35,668 nucleotides of DNA from positions 1-35,668 of the forward strand of contig JAPOZO010000088.1 of assembly GCA_026706025.1 (NCBI GenBank). Reading direction: 5' to 3'. This document shows, in pieces, positions 22,237-30,439 of the stretch. A program made the translations under genes and the position numbers. This stretch comes from Candidatus Poribacteria bacterium (GTDB lineage: Bacteria; Poribacteria; WGA-4E; WGA-3G). The stretch's first letter is position 1; the number at the start of each line of letters is the position of its first letter. Under the pieces are notes generated by a model. It was not told the DNA's origin. It saw nothing but the letters and a program-made list of their open reading frames with translations, and searched no databases.

Positions 22237-23496
22237 ATGCGCCAACTTTGGTCGGGCAAGTTTTGGCTGGCGATCGTCGCCAAAATGTGCCAACTGTTTA
22301 CAGTTTATCTCCCTGTCCTACTCATCGATCTCGCTTTTAGCGGCATCATCACCAACACCTCCTTTTATACCAGTTACTTAGGACTCTCCTCAACCTTTTT
22401 AGGCATGCTGAAAGCAGTCATGACTGCCTTCTTCGTGGTCCTTGCGATCCCGTTCGGACGGTTATCAGATCGAATAGAGCGGCGATATGTGCTTTACGCA
22501 GCGTGTCTGGTGCTCAGTGCTGTTAGTATCGCGCTACCGCTATGCCGAAACAGCCTGCACCTGATGCTTATTTTTCCGGGCATCGGCATCAGTATGGCAC
22601 TTTTCTGGCCAGCTTATGAGGCCTGGCTCGCTGAACGCGAAGGTGAAGGTCAACTGATCCAACGGGTTATGCTCTTTAACCTTTTCTGGAGCGTTGGGGT
22701 CACTTTAGGACCAGCACTTTCAAGTTACCTCTATGGCGATACGAACCCGTTTAGATCGTTCTATCTCGCAGCGGTCTTCAGTTTACTCACCTTAGCGACA
22801 ATTGTCGCGAACACTCTCCGAACATCGGATGTACCAGAAACCGATGCTGCCTCTCAAATCGCTTCGGAACCGCCTGAAACGCTTTATCCACCTCAACCCG
22901 TGCGAACGACTTATCTTAACCTTGCGCGGTGCGCGAATTTCACGTCGTGGTTCCTGCTTGGCGTGTTGCGCCGCCTCGCGCCAAAACTCACGAAGGAAAT
23001 GGGGATGCCGCCGACAACATTCGGCAACCTGATGTTGACACTTGGCGGTATGCAGACGTTAGCCTTTCTTGTGCTTGGGAGTGGCTACTCGACCCGATGG
23101 CACTACCGTTTCGCCCCCATATTGATCGTTCAGGTGTTGGCAGTTGTCAGCTTTCTCGGAATATGGAAAATCCAACACACGACTCTCTGGGTATTCGCGT
23201 TCGGGGTTATCGGCGTGTCTGCCGCTTTCACCTATTTCAGTAGCCTCTACTACGGTTTGGATCGGCATGCGGACAAGGGGAATAAGAGCGGATGGCATGA
23301 GGGGATATTGGGGTTAGGGATTCTGTTGGGACCTCTCTTAGGGGGCATTCTGGCGGATTCGAGATTCGGGACACAGAGTCCGTATCTGCTCTGTGCAGTG
23401 GCAATCCTTATCGCTATTATTGTTGAAGTCTTTATTATATCTAAGAATAATCGATCTTCAGGAGATTCGCCTCAATATAGTCCTCATCAGGCGTAA
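22237..23496 (+). CDS. Major facilitator superfamily transporter
   Basis: 419 residues with about 12 predicted membrane helices. The loop 2-3 signature is visible as FGRLSDRIERRYVLY (about 75-90), and a charged central loop with Pro-rich sequence (about 200-225) separates the two halves. The family moves small solutes by proton exchange; the substrate cannot be read from sequence. It starts 23 bases after the molybdoenzyme stop, so probably co-transcribed. Its last 56 bases overlap the 3' end of the convergent enolase-superfamily gene. Confidence 0.85.
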   Translation: MRQLWSGKFWLAIVAKMCQLFTVYLPVLLIDLAFSGIITNTSFYTSYLGLSSTFLGMLKAVMTAFFVVLAIPFGRLSDRIERRYVLYAACLVLSAVSIALPLCRNSLHLMLIFPGIGISMALFWPAYEAWLAEREGEGQLIQRVMLFNLFWSVGVTLGPALSSYLYGDTNPFRSFYLAAVFSLLTLATIVANTLRTSDVPETDAASQIASEPPETLYPPQPVRTTYLNLARCANFTSWFLLGVLRRLAPKLTKEMGMPPTTFGNLMLTLGGMQTLAFLVLGSGYSTRWHYRFAPILIVQVLAVVSFLGIWKIQHTTLWVFAFGVIGVSAAFTYFSSLYYGLDRHADKGNKSGWHEGILGLGILLGPLLGGILADSRFGTQSPYLLCAVAILIAIIVEVFIISKNNRSSGDSPQYSPHQA

Positions 23497-24571
23497 CACC
23501 GAGTCCAGGACCGTCCGGAACTGTCACAACATGGTCGTGTATTTCGACACCACACACCGCCATCGTTTCCAAAAAGGCGGGGGCATTGAGTTCAGCAGGA
23601 AGTACGAGATCCAAAGTCGCAAAGAGGTGAACACTGGCGATGAAACCGATACCGGCTTCCGTCAGACCGCTACCGAGGAGTTCCAACGCATTGGCTTCGG
23701 CGACATGAGTGCTTTTGAGACATTCCGCTAAACCGCCAGATTTACACACCTTCAAAACGACGGCATCTGCACATTCCAAGCGCGCTATTTTCGCCAAGTC
23801 GAAGTAAGTAAAGCAGCCTTCGTCAATAGCGATCGGAACGGGTGCGTCCTCCCGAACCCGTTTCATCCCGAACCAGTCTTGGCTCGCAACGGGTTGTTCC
23901 ATACAGTAAATTTCCCGGATGTCTCCGACACGCTTTAGCAATTCCAGCGCATTAGACGGTGTATAGGACTGATTCGCATCAATCCAAAGCCTCGCATCCG
24001 GCATCGCTTCATGGACTGCGCGTAAGCGGTCTTCATCAGCCGCGGGGATCCCCGCAACTTTCACTTTGAAACAAGAACAGGGTGCCAAGGCTTTCGCCTT
24101 CAATCCCATTATTTCTGGCGTATCAATACTCAAGGCATAACAGAGCGGAAGTGTGTCGTGGCGTTTACCACCGAAGAGGGTGTGTAGCGGAACATCAAGG
24201 ATGCGGCCACACAGATCATGCAAAGCAATATCCACTGCTGCTTTTGCGAAGGGGTGTCCGTTGCTGACAGCAGGTTTCAATGCGTTATAAATAGCAGAAT
24301 GGATGGCATTGAGATTCAGTGGATCTTGTCCGAGCAGTAGCGGGGCGATGTGGTGTCGGATAGTAGTTGTGATGGATTCGGTCGTTTCGTAACTCCACGA
24401 GGGGAGGGCGCGTTGTTCGCCCCAACCTACGTAGCCGTCGTCTGTTGTGACTTTGACGAAGACGTGGTCCCCTGCGGAGCCGGTATCTCCGACAAAGCCG
24501 GTCCCGATATTAAAGACATCTTTCATCCCGACAGCAGTCGGATAAACGTCTACGTGTACTATTTTACGCAT
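23441..24571 (-). CDS. Enolase-superfamily enzyme, dipeptide-epimerase/MLE subgroup
   Basis: 376 residues: N-terminal capping domain (about 1-130) and TIM barrel (about 140-370). Active-site signature of the muconate-lactonising-enzyme subgroup: KxK at Lys169/Lys171 (FKVKV), metal ligands Asp198 (WIDANQSY), Glu225 (MEQPV) and Asp250 (AIDEG), and Lys274 in VVLKVCKSGGL, which fits the sixth-strand lysine of L-Ala-D/L-Glu-type dipeptide epimerases. The subgroup also includes o-succinylbenzoate synthase and N-succinylamino acid racemase, so the reaction is not certain. It overlaps the MFS gene tail-to-tail by 56 bases. The ribosome site is weak (AGGGAT). Confidence 0.85.
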   Translation of the reverse strand: MRKIVHVDVYPTAVGMKDVFNIGTGFVGDTGSAGDHVFVKVTTDDGYVGWGEQRALPSWSYETTESITTTIRHHIAPLLLGQDPLNLNAIHSAIYNALKPAVSNGHPFAKAAVDIALHDLCGRILDVPLHTLFGGKRHDTLPLCYALSIDTPEIMGLKAKALAPCSCFKVKVAGIPAADEDRLRAVHEAMPDARLWIDANQSYTPSNALELLKRVGDIREIYCMEQPVASQDWFGMKRVREDAPVPIAIDEGCFTYFDLAKIARLECADAVVLKVCKSGGLAECLKSTHVAEANALELLGSGLTEAGIGFIASVHLFATLDLVLPAELNAPAFLETMAVCGVEIHDHVVTVPDGPGLGVTPDEDYIEANLLKIDYS

Positions 24572-24760
24572 GTGCGAATAGAATCCCTGTTATTATTGTA
24601 GTTAATTTTCGCGTAGATAACCACTGCGAAACCCATAAACATCAATAACCCTAAATTGATCTCCATGAGTAGGTTCTGGTTCTACCCAACTTACGCCCTG
24701 TCCATATTTTAGCACAGCGACCACGAATTAATCAAAACAATTTCCCAAAGGTAGACAGCT

Positions 24761-24899
24761 GTCAGTTATCGGTTATCGGAAAGTTTTAAATGCCTCGCAG
24801 TGAGAGTAAAGTGGCTAACAACTTTAGGATACTTCGCAGCTTTAGATACACTCGCAAACTTTCTGACCGCTGACCGAAACTTCTTAACTGATAACTGAC
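24761..24899. repeat. Dispersed heptad-bordered repeat, copy B (uninterrupted)
   Basis: Left arm GTCAGTTATCGGTTATCGG (24761-24779), right arm CTTAACTGATAACTGAC (24883-24899) in inverted sense. The central 97 bases (24790-24886) match copy A at 1221-1317 with 7 mismatches. It lacks the MITE seen in copy A and so gives the pre-insertion site. Confidence 0.8.
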
Positions 24900-24918
24900 T
24901 GCTATTAGACAATTTCCG

Positions 24919-24947
24919 TTGACATCTTCGGCGTTATCAACTATAGT
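24919..24947 (+). promoter_or_regulatory. Sigma70-type promoter of the KDG-kinase-like operon
   Basis: TTGACA (24919-24924), exactly 17 bases, TATAGT (24942-24947). The first gene's ATG at 24992 is about 38 bases after the predicted transcript start. Confidence 0.8.
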
Positions 24948-24991
24948 AATAAGCATTATAGTTGCTGTAGATTGTTAGAAGGAAACGCGCA

Positions 24992-25258
24992 ATGCTATTT
25001 GTTATTTTTGTAATTTTCACACCGATCGCTGTTTGGTTGATTCTGCATCTCACGTCTCGGCAAAAAAAAGGGGATGAGACGGATGAACCCAAAGACCCCA
25101 TAGAACTTTGTGCGGTTTGCCAAGAAGAGTTCCCGATGAACCAACTGCTTGAAAAAGAGGTCGGCGGATATGGCAGGGTCTACTGTTTCTGTGGGCAGTG
25201 TATTGAAAATCTTTATCACGAATATCAGAATACAACAGACATCAAAACAGGAGAATGA
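24992..25258 (+). CDS. Small membrane-anchored zinc-ribbon protein, hypothetical
   Basis: 88 residues. One N-terminal membrane helix (about 1-22, LFVIFVIFTPIAVWLILHL), a short charged linker, then a cysteine module: CAVC at 40-43 and CFCGQC at about 65-70, spaced to bind one zinc ion. AAGGAA precedes the ATG. It is the first gene after the promoter at 24919-24947 and ends 3 bases before the sugar kinase ATG, so the two are translationally coupled. I recognise no named family. Its role, perhaps in membrane regulation or protein quality control, cannot be assigned from sequence. Confidence 0.75.
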   Translation: MLFVIFVIFTPIAVWLILHLTSRQKKGDETDEPKDPIELCAVCQEEFPMNQLLEKEVGGYGRVYCFCGQCIENLYHEYQNTTDIKTGE

Positions 25259-25261
25259 TAT

Positions 25262-26305
25262 ATGTATGATTTAGTCACATTTGGAGAAGCGATGATTCGT
25301 CTCACCTCGCCAGAGTTTATGCGTCTTGAGAACGCGACATCGCTGTCAATCACGGCTGGCGGTGCGGAGATGAACGTCGCTGTCAACGCTGCCCAGCTCG
25401 GACTGCAGACAGCATGGGTATCACGACTCGTGGATAACTGGTCGGGTCGCTACATCCGCAACAAAGGACGCGAACTCGGGGTCGACATGTCCAACATCGT
25501 CTGGGTGGACTTCGACGGTGTCGGCTTTGAACGTAACGGGTTTTATCACCTCGAAATGGGGGCGGGACCGCGTGCGAGTAGTGTTACTTATGACCGTGGA
25601 TACTCGGCAATCTCCAAAGTGCAACCCGGTGAAATCGATTGGGCATCTATTTTTACCAATGCACGGTGGTTTCATCTCAGCGGGATTACACCGGCGTTGT
25701 CGGAATCCGCGGCTGCCGTCTCGGCAGAAGCACTTCAAGCGGCGCGTGCGGCAGGGGTCAAAACCAGTTACGATCTGAACTTCCGCTCTAAATTGTGGAG
25801 TGCGGAGGAAGCACAAGCAGCAAACCGACCCATGATGGAGCATGTTTCTGTTCTCATCGGTAATGAGGAAGACTTTGAGAAATCGCTCGGTTTCGCAGCG
25901 GAAGGGGCAACCGAATCCTATAGTAAACTTGAACCTGAGAGCTACAAAGCGGTTGCTGAGCGCGTCAAAGACGCTTTTCCGAATATTGAGATGATCGGTA
26001 CGACACTACGCGATGCCAAAACCGGTTGGCTCAACGATTGGCGGACGCTCTTGTTTGATGGTGAAGACTTCTATTTGTCACGTATCTATGAGAACTTAGA
26101 ACTCGTTGACCGTGTCGGTGGCGGTGATAGCTTCTCATCAGGGTTAATCTATAGTCTCTTGAACGGCAAATCGCCACAGGAGGCAGTCGATTTCGCTGGT
26201 GGGTATTCCGCCTTAGCACACACCTTCCCTGGAGATTTCAATTGGGCAACGGCAGAAGAGGCAGAGAAGGCGATGCAAGCGGGCGGTGTTCGCATCAGTC
26301 GCTAA
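25262..26305 (+). CDS. PfkB-family sugar kinase, 2-keto-3-deoxygluconate kinase-like
   Basis: 347 residues of the ribokinase fold. The N-terminus TFGEAMIRLTSPEFMRLENA with AGGAEMNVAVNAAQLG, and the C-terminal signature DRVGGGDSFSSGLIYSLL with catalytic Asp289, match KdgK-type kinases, which phosphorylate 2-keto-3-deoxygluconate to KDPG in uronate and sugar-acid breakdown. No KDPG aldolase is adjacent, so the substrate is inferred from family resemblance only. AGGAG precedes the ATG. It sits in an operon after the zinc-ribbon protein and 12 bases before a D-2-hydroxyacid dehydrogenase. Confidence 0.85.
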   Translation: MYDLVTFGEAMIRLTSPEFMRLENATSLSITAGGAEMNVAVNAAQLGLQTAWVSRLVDNWSGRYIRNKGRELGVDMSNIVWVDFDGVGFERNGFYHLEMGAGPRASSVTYDRGYSAISKVQPGEIDWASIFTNARWFHLSGITPALSESAAAVSAEALQAARAAGVKTSYDLNFRSKLWSAEEAQAANRPMMEHVSVLIGNEEDFEKSLGFAAEGATESYSKLEPESYKAVAERVKDAFPNIEMIGTTLRDAKTGWLNDWRTLLFDGEDFYLSRIYENLELVDRVGGGDSFSSGLIYSLLNGKSPQEAVDFAGGYSALAHTFPGDFNWATAEEAEKAMQAGGVRISR

Positions 26306-26317
26306 ACACATAAAACT

Positions 26318-27328
26318 ATGGAAACCAAAATTTTACTATCTCCTATTTTTGAAAATACCGAATTCGATACTGCGAAACGCCGGGCAGCGTTGGCAGATTT
26401 GAAGAAACTTGGTGAGTTGAGTATCCATCCACCGGAACTGACAGCGGAACACGCCGATGGTGTTGTTGGCGTGATCGCGGGCGGAGTACCCTTTCATGAA
26501 AGCTTCTACGAAGCGGCCGAATCGCTCCGAATCATTGCGCGGTGGGGTGTCGGATACGAAACTGTTAACGTTGATTTGGCGACGGAGTCCGGTGTCATTG
26601 TCACAATCGCGCCTGAACACATGGTCACTGTCGCTGAGTATGCGATTGCGCAGTGGTTCGCAACTATGAAGCGGGTCTACACGCTCAATAGAGCCTCCCA
26701 TAGCGGAGATTTTGGACTTATCAAGACCCATGAGGTGATGGGTTCTACGCTCGGTTTATACGGTTTCGGTCGGATTGGGCAAGAGGTTGCCCGTCGTGCG
26801 CGACCGCTGCTCGGCGAGGAAGGGCGACTCTTGGTTTATGATGTCCGTCCGGATATCGCTGAACTCGCAGCGGAATTCGGGGCGGAGGCTGTTGATGCCC
26901 CCCTGACCCTCTTCAAAGAGAGCGATACCGTATCTTTGCACCTATCGGGTGCGGATACTGTTGTCGGCTACGAGGAATTCTGTGCCATGAAACCGCATGC
27001 CTCGCTCATTAATCCGTCACGTGGAAACCTTGTTGACGATGCAGCAGCGAACCGCGCTGTTAGTGAAAATCGACTCTGGTATTATGTCGTGGATGACCCA
27101 GTTAACGGAACACGAGCGATTCATAAAGATCATCCGCGTATCATCTCTACGAATCATAATGCAGGCATGACTGTTGAATCCGGGATTCGGTTGGATCTTC
27201 GGACAATTGAGCAGGTTACAGACGCGATTCAAGGACGTGCCCCGGCATATATTCTCAACCCAGCAGTGTTGGAGCATCCGAGAGTTAAGGCATTTTGCAA
27301 GGATACTTCACAACCCCTTAAACTGTGA
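26318..27328 (+). CDS. D-isomer-specific 2-hydroxyacid dehydrogenase (SerA-like)
   Basis: 336 residues. NAD-binding motif GFGRIG at 149-154, preceded by STLGLY, with catalytic Arg235 (NPSRGNLVDD) and His280 (STNHNAG). The usual catalytic glutamate in the '(E)EP' motif is replaced by Asp260 (VVDDPVNG), a conservative but uncommon change. Enzymes of this family reduce 2-keto acids such as hydroxypyruvate, glyoxylate or phosphohydroxypyruvate. No Shine-Dalgarno is evident; translation may be coupled to the kinase 12 bases upstream. With a KDG-kinase-like gene before it, a sugar-acid catabolic role is plausible. Confidence 0.82.
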   Translation: METKILLSPIFENTEFDTAKRRAALADLKKLGELSIHPPELTAEHADGVVGVIAGGVPFHESFYEAAESLRIIARWGVGYETVNVDLATESGVIVTIAPEHMVTVAEYAIAQWFATMKRVYTLNRASHSGDFGLIKTHEVMGSTLGLYGFGRIGQEVARRARPLLGEEGRLLVYDVRPDIAELAAEFGAEAVDAPLTLFKESDTVSLHLSGADTVVGYEEFCAMKPHASLINPSRGNLVDDAAANRAVSENRLWYYVVDDPVNGTRAIHKDHPRIISTNHNAGMTVESGIRLDLRTIEQVTDAIQGRAPAYILNPAVLEHPRVKAFCKDTSQPLKL

Positions 27329-27402
27329 CTTTAGTCCTTATAGGTATTTTTTTTCTAAGAACGTGGGATAACAAGGTTAACTGAGACAACAAATCCAGAT
27401 TC

Positions 27403-27424
27403 GACACCTCGAAAAATCGGTGTC
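27403..27424 (+). other. Small hairpin between dehydrogenase and GDPD genes
   Basis: GACACC (27403-27408) pairs with GGTGTC (27419-27424). An eight-T run lies further upstream near 27348-27355 without a clear stem. Neither is a convincing terminator. Confidence 0.35.
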
Positions 27425-27457
27425 TTGCAGGCTTCATTTGCGATTAGGAGATAAATT

Positions 27458-28279
27458 ATGTCCTTCAACATGCTGATGCTTATGTGTGTGATTGCTGCGC
27501 CGGAGCCTGAGACGAACGAGTTACCCGGGGATCCAATTTTACTTGCTCACCGCGGTTTGGTGCAGCACGCGCCTGAGAACACTTTGCCCAGTTTTGGCGC
27601 CGCTATTGCATTGGGTCTATCAATCGAATTGGATGTCTATCAGACACGCGACGAGCACCTTGTCGTCATTCACGACAAGACTGTAGATAGAACGACTAAC
27701 GGCACCGGTGAAGTGACCGAAATGACGTTGGCAGAAATCCGTAAACTGGATGCCGGAAGTTGGTTCGATCGGCGTTTCACTGGCGAGAAGGTACCGACAT
27801 TGGAAGAAGTATTCAAACTCATTCGTGAACGTCAACGAACACCGGTAACCATCGCACTGAATATGAAAGTCATCTCGCCAGGGATTGAGCAGAACATCGT
27901 CCGGCTCGTCGAAAAATACGAACTGTTCGATCAACTCTTCGCCTTCGGTCAGTCCAGCGATTCGAGTCACCGTTTCAAACAAGCCAACTCCAAGCTGCGG
28001 ACCACAGTGTATCTAAATGATAGTGAAGCCGATCAGTTTGCCACAGCCTTGCGCGATCCGCTCGCCGATTGCCTGTGGGTGCGATTCATTCCGAGTGCGG
28101 AAGCGATGGAACAGGCTCGTCAACTCGGTAAACAAGTCTGGCTCGCCTTGCACATTGGCGAGAATCGACCTGATATCTGGGACGAAGCCCGCGCCAATAA
28201 AATAGACGGTATTTGTACGGATTGGCCATTGGTGTGCAGCAGACATTGGCGGCTCGGTGCAAAACCCAAAGGCAATTAG
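27458..28279 (+). CDS. Glycerophosphodiester phosphodiesterase-family protein with an altered metal site
   Basis: 273 residues. GDPD TIM-barrel motifs: LLAHRGLVQHAPENTLPSF (His31, Glu40), IELDVYQTRDEHLVVIHD (Glu57, Asp59, His72), then DRTTNGTG. In canonical enzymes a third metal ligand is the glutamate of an 'EIK' strand; here it reads ALNMK, with Asn135 in that place. Family members hydrolyse glycerophosphodiesters to glycerol-3-phosphate and alcohol. The N-terminus (1-14) is hydrophobic but short, so export is uncertain. AGGAG lies 8 bases before the ATG. It ends 7 bases from the convergent methylase gene. Confidence 0.85.
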   Translation: MSFNMLMLMCVIAAPEPETNELPGDPILLAHRGLVQHAPENTLPSFGAAIALGLSIELDVYQTRDEHLVVIHDKTVDRTTNGTGEVTEMTLAEIRKLDAGSWFDRRFTGEKVPTLEEVFKLIRERQRTPVTIALNMKVISPGIEQNIVRLVEKYELFDQLFAFGQSSDSSHRFKQANSKLRTTVYLNDSEADQFATALRDPLADCLWVRFIPSAEAMEQARQLGKQVWLALHIGENRPDIWDEARANKIDGICTDWPLVCSRHWRLGAKPKGN

Positions 28280-28286
28280 GTAAACT

Positions 28287-29420
28287 TCAAATAAGAGGCA
28301 CGTTTTTCTCAAGAAGAAAAAGAAATTCTCGGTTTGGCGTTTCAGCGTCATTTATCCATTCGTCTGTCCATTTCATACCTGCCATGACGTTCTTTTTATA
28401 GTCAAGCTCAAGGACAGCGAGGAGTTTTCCGTTGTCTTGCATGACTTCGTTCAGCTGCTGGGCAGTCGCACGACCGCCGGAACTGTAGGAGAGCAGAATC
28501 CAACGCGCGTGCGTTTCACGAATCAACTTGGCAATGGCCTCAACAGCGATGAACCGTCCGTCATCGTTACGGCGGAATTCCTCAAATACAGAGGCGGCGA
28601 GAGGGTCTGATGTATCTTCTCGCCGTTTTGCTTTGCCGAAAAGGGTGGGTTTATCGAAGAGCACAACGCTTTTCCAGAGATGGTAATAGGCAGCATACCT
28701 AACACGGGACGGCGGCATTTTCTCATTATTTGAACCATAAGGCGGATCGAAGTACGCAAGGTCTACAGAGACACACGGCACGAGGTCAAAGATGTCGCTT
28801 TGGTAAACCTGATGGTTTCCTTCTGAGATGAAAATTTCCGGGACTTCAAGCACTAATTCTTTATAGGCACGCGGTGCCCAATCCTTGAGATACGAAGAAA
28901 AGTGACCAAGGGTACTATCAACGCGATCGAGTGCCAGCATCAGGCTCGTAAGCGCGACCGCCTTATCGACTGGCTCAAGATTCAAGTCCTCGATCTCCTG
29001 ACGTATTGCATCCAGTTTACGGGTGTTATGGAGCTGCCACGGTTTCTTGAATCCGTCTGCTTGGATTGCGTTGCCACCATTGGCATGTCCGCCGTAGTGT
29101 TCTGTGAACCAGCCATCAACAGGCGACACAGCGTTGAGGTGATCAATAAGCGGTTGATATGCTTCTCTCGGTTTTGTATTGAGTAGATAGCAGGTACCGA
29201 AAACCTCTGACCACGGGGCAACATCGTTGCAGATAACGGTATAACCGAGTTTAGCGAGGGCTTGTGAGACACGGGTTGTGCCTGCAAAGCCGTCAAGGAT
29301 TGTTTTAGCGTTGACTTTTTTGATGAGTTCAAGGACATGTGGAATGAGTTTGAGTTTGGAACCGATGTATTTGATGCCTTCGGTGGGTGGTGTACGGAAA
29401 TGCGGAAGCGTCTGTTGCAT
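28287..29420 (-). CDS. D12-class DNA adenine-N6 methyltransferase
   Basis: 377 residues. KYIGSKLKLIPHVLELI (17-33) and DGFAGTTRVSQAL (43-55) form the AdoMet-binding motifs of the D12 class, and DPPY is at 225-228 (YFDPPYGSN). A large insert between about 80 and 215 is the target-recognition region. These enzymes methylate adenine at N6 in short recognition sites. No restriction endonuclease is next to it, so it is either a solitary methylase or the remnant of a restriction system; the site cannot be read from sequence. It starts 17 bases after the Stf0 gene with no clear ribosome site, suggesting coupling. Confidence 0.85.
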   Translation of the reverse strand: MQQTLPHFRTPPTEGIKYIGSKLKLIPHVLELIKKVNAKTILDGFAGTTRVSQALAKLGYTVICNDVAPWSEVFGTCYLLNTKPREAYQPLIDHLNAVSPVDGWFTEHYGGHANGGNAIQADGFKKPWQLHNTRKLDAIRQEIEDLNLEPVDKAVALTSLMLALDRVDSTLGHFSSYLKDWAPRAYKELVLEVPEIFISEGNHQVYQSDIFDLVPCVSVDLAYFDPPYGSNNEKMPPSRVRYAAYYHLWKSVVLFDKPTLFGKAKRREDTSDPLAASVFEEFRRNDDGRFIAVEAIAKLIRETHARWILLSYSSGGRATAQQLNEVMQDNGKLLAVLELDYKKNVMAGMKWTDEWINDAETPNREFLFLLEKNVPLI

Positions 29421-29437
29421 GGATTTATGTCAGATTC

Positions 29438-30091
29438 TCAGCGCAAATAGGTTCTTATGATCTGGTTGTATAAGTCTTTATCCCATTCAGTATCCTGACG
29501 GACACCCCAAATTTTAGGATCAATCGGTGTCTCGTGAATGTGAAGGAAACCCAAGGCTTTCTTGAGGATGTTCTTTTGCTGTGTTTCTGTTTCTAATTCT
29601 TTATACCAAATTGTGAGAGGACTAATCTGATTTTCTTGGAAATAATAGCCCCACGACATATCTTGCGCTGTCAGTTCAAACGTGCTATATACGATCTCAT
29701 CATCTGTAATTTTGATTTGATTGAGATCATCATCTTTCCGAGTTTCATTTGTCTCATGAAAGCAATTACGTTTGGTAGCCTTCAAAAGGGAGATAGCTTG
29801 TTTAATTTTATTTTCTCTGCGGAGCCAGATGCATTTTACCTTTTTAAAGTCTATAAACTTTTCAACAATATGTTTTTGCTTGTACATCACTTGTATTCCG
29901 CAAACACCATTTGGTGAAGTGCTAACGGATACGTATTTTTCGTATGTTTTTGGATCAGTTATATCCAAATCTTTTAGTGATTCGTGTTCTTCATGGTATT
30001 CTCTCGGATATCCTGCTATATCGGATGAAATCAACAAGTCACATAAAACGGTGCTTCGTGTGCGAGGTGTTGTGCAGATGACGTAGTCCAT
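29438..30091 (-). CDS. Stf0-type sulfotransferase
   Basis: 217 residues. The N-terminus DYVICTTPRTRSTVLCDLL (2-20) is the PAPS 5'-phosphosulfate loop of Stf0/NodH-type sulfotransferases, followed by GYPREYHEEH and, near 90, the 3'-phosphate-binding stretch VKCIWLRRENKIKQAISLLKAT. Family members transfer sulfate from PAPS to sugars (for example trehalose) or lipopolysaccharide. The gene is visibly more AT-rich than neighbouring genes, with many Lys, Asn and Ile codons ending in A or T, which hints at recent transfer. AGGAA precedes the ATG. It precedes the D12 methylase gene in one unit, an odd pairing. Confidence 0.82.
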   Translation of the reverse strand: MDYVICTTPRTRSTVLCDLLISSDIAGYPREYHEEHESLKDLDITDPKTYEKYVSVSTSPNGVCGIQVMYKQKHIVEKFIDFKKVKCIWLRRENKIKQAISLLKATKRNCFHETNETRKDDDLNQIKITDDEIVYSTFELTAQDMSWGYYFQENQISPLTIWYKELETETQQKNILKKALGFLHIHETPIDPKIWGVRQDTEWDKDLYNQIIRTYLR

Positions 30092-30139
30092 TTATTTTTT
30101 CCTATAGGATCCGTTTTCCAGAGGTTCGCGACCAGCAGT

Positions 30140-30383
30140 GTAGGTTGGGTAGAACGGATACCACCAAAATCGTCCAAACCATAGAAAAACTAAACTTGCC
30201 CTATATACGCTACATCAAACAGAAACCGAGTGAAACCCAACGTTTTTATGATGAGGTTCCCGAGGTGTAGACAGGCTGAAGTTGGGTTTCACTCCGTTCT
30301 TGATTGCCTCCGATGGTCTGTTAAATGCAAAGTATATTTGAACCGCCACGCCTGCCTTCTGAGTTCCGTTCAACCCAACCTAC
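30140..30383. mobile_element. Nested inverted-repeat element, non-coding
   Basis: The outer arms GTAGGTTGGGTAGAACGGA (30140-30158) and TCCGTTCAACCCAACCTAC (30365-30383) match as inverted repeats at 18 of 19 bases. The inner arms GAGTGAAACCCAAC (30228-30241) and GTTGGGTTTCACTC (30281-30294) match perfectly. The 244 bp element fills the region between the Stf0 and Uma2 genes and has no ORF. The GTAGGTTGGGT core is a widely scattered bacterial repeat motif. Confidence 0.7.
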
Positions 30384-30439
30384 GGCATCCCTAATTCAGT
30401 ATGAGTTTTATGATTCCTTTCGCATCACGCTCAAAAAAT

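Larger units (their letters stand above)
24572..24991. other. Intergenic region with a dispersed repeat and a promoter
   Basis: Divergent region between the enolase-superfamily gene and the zinc-ribbon gene. It holds repeat copy B (24761-24899) and a promoter at 24919-24947. The part from 24600 to 24760 shows nothing assignable. Confidence 0.5.
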
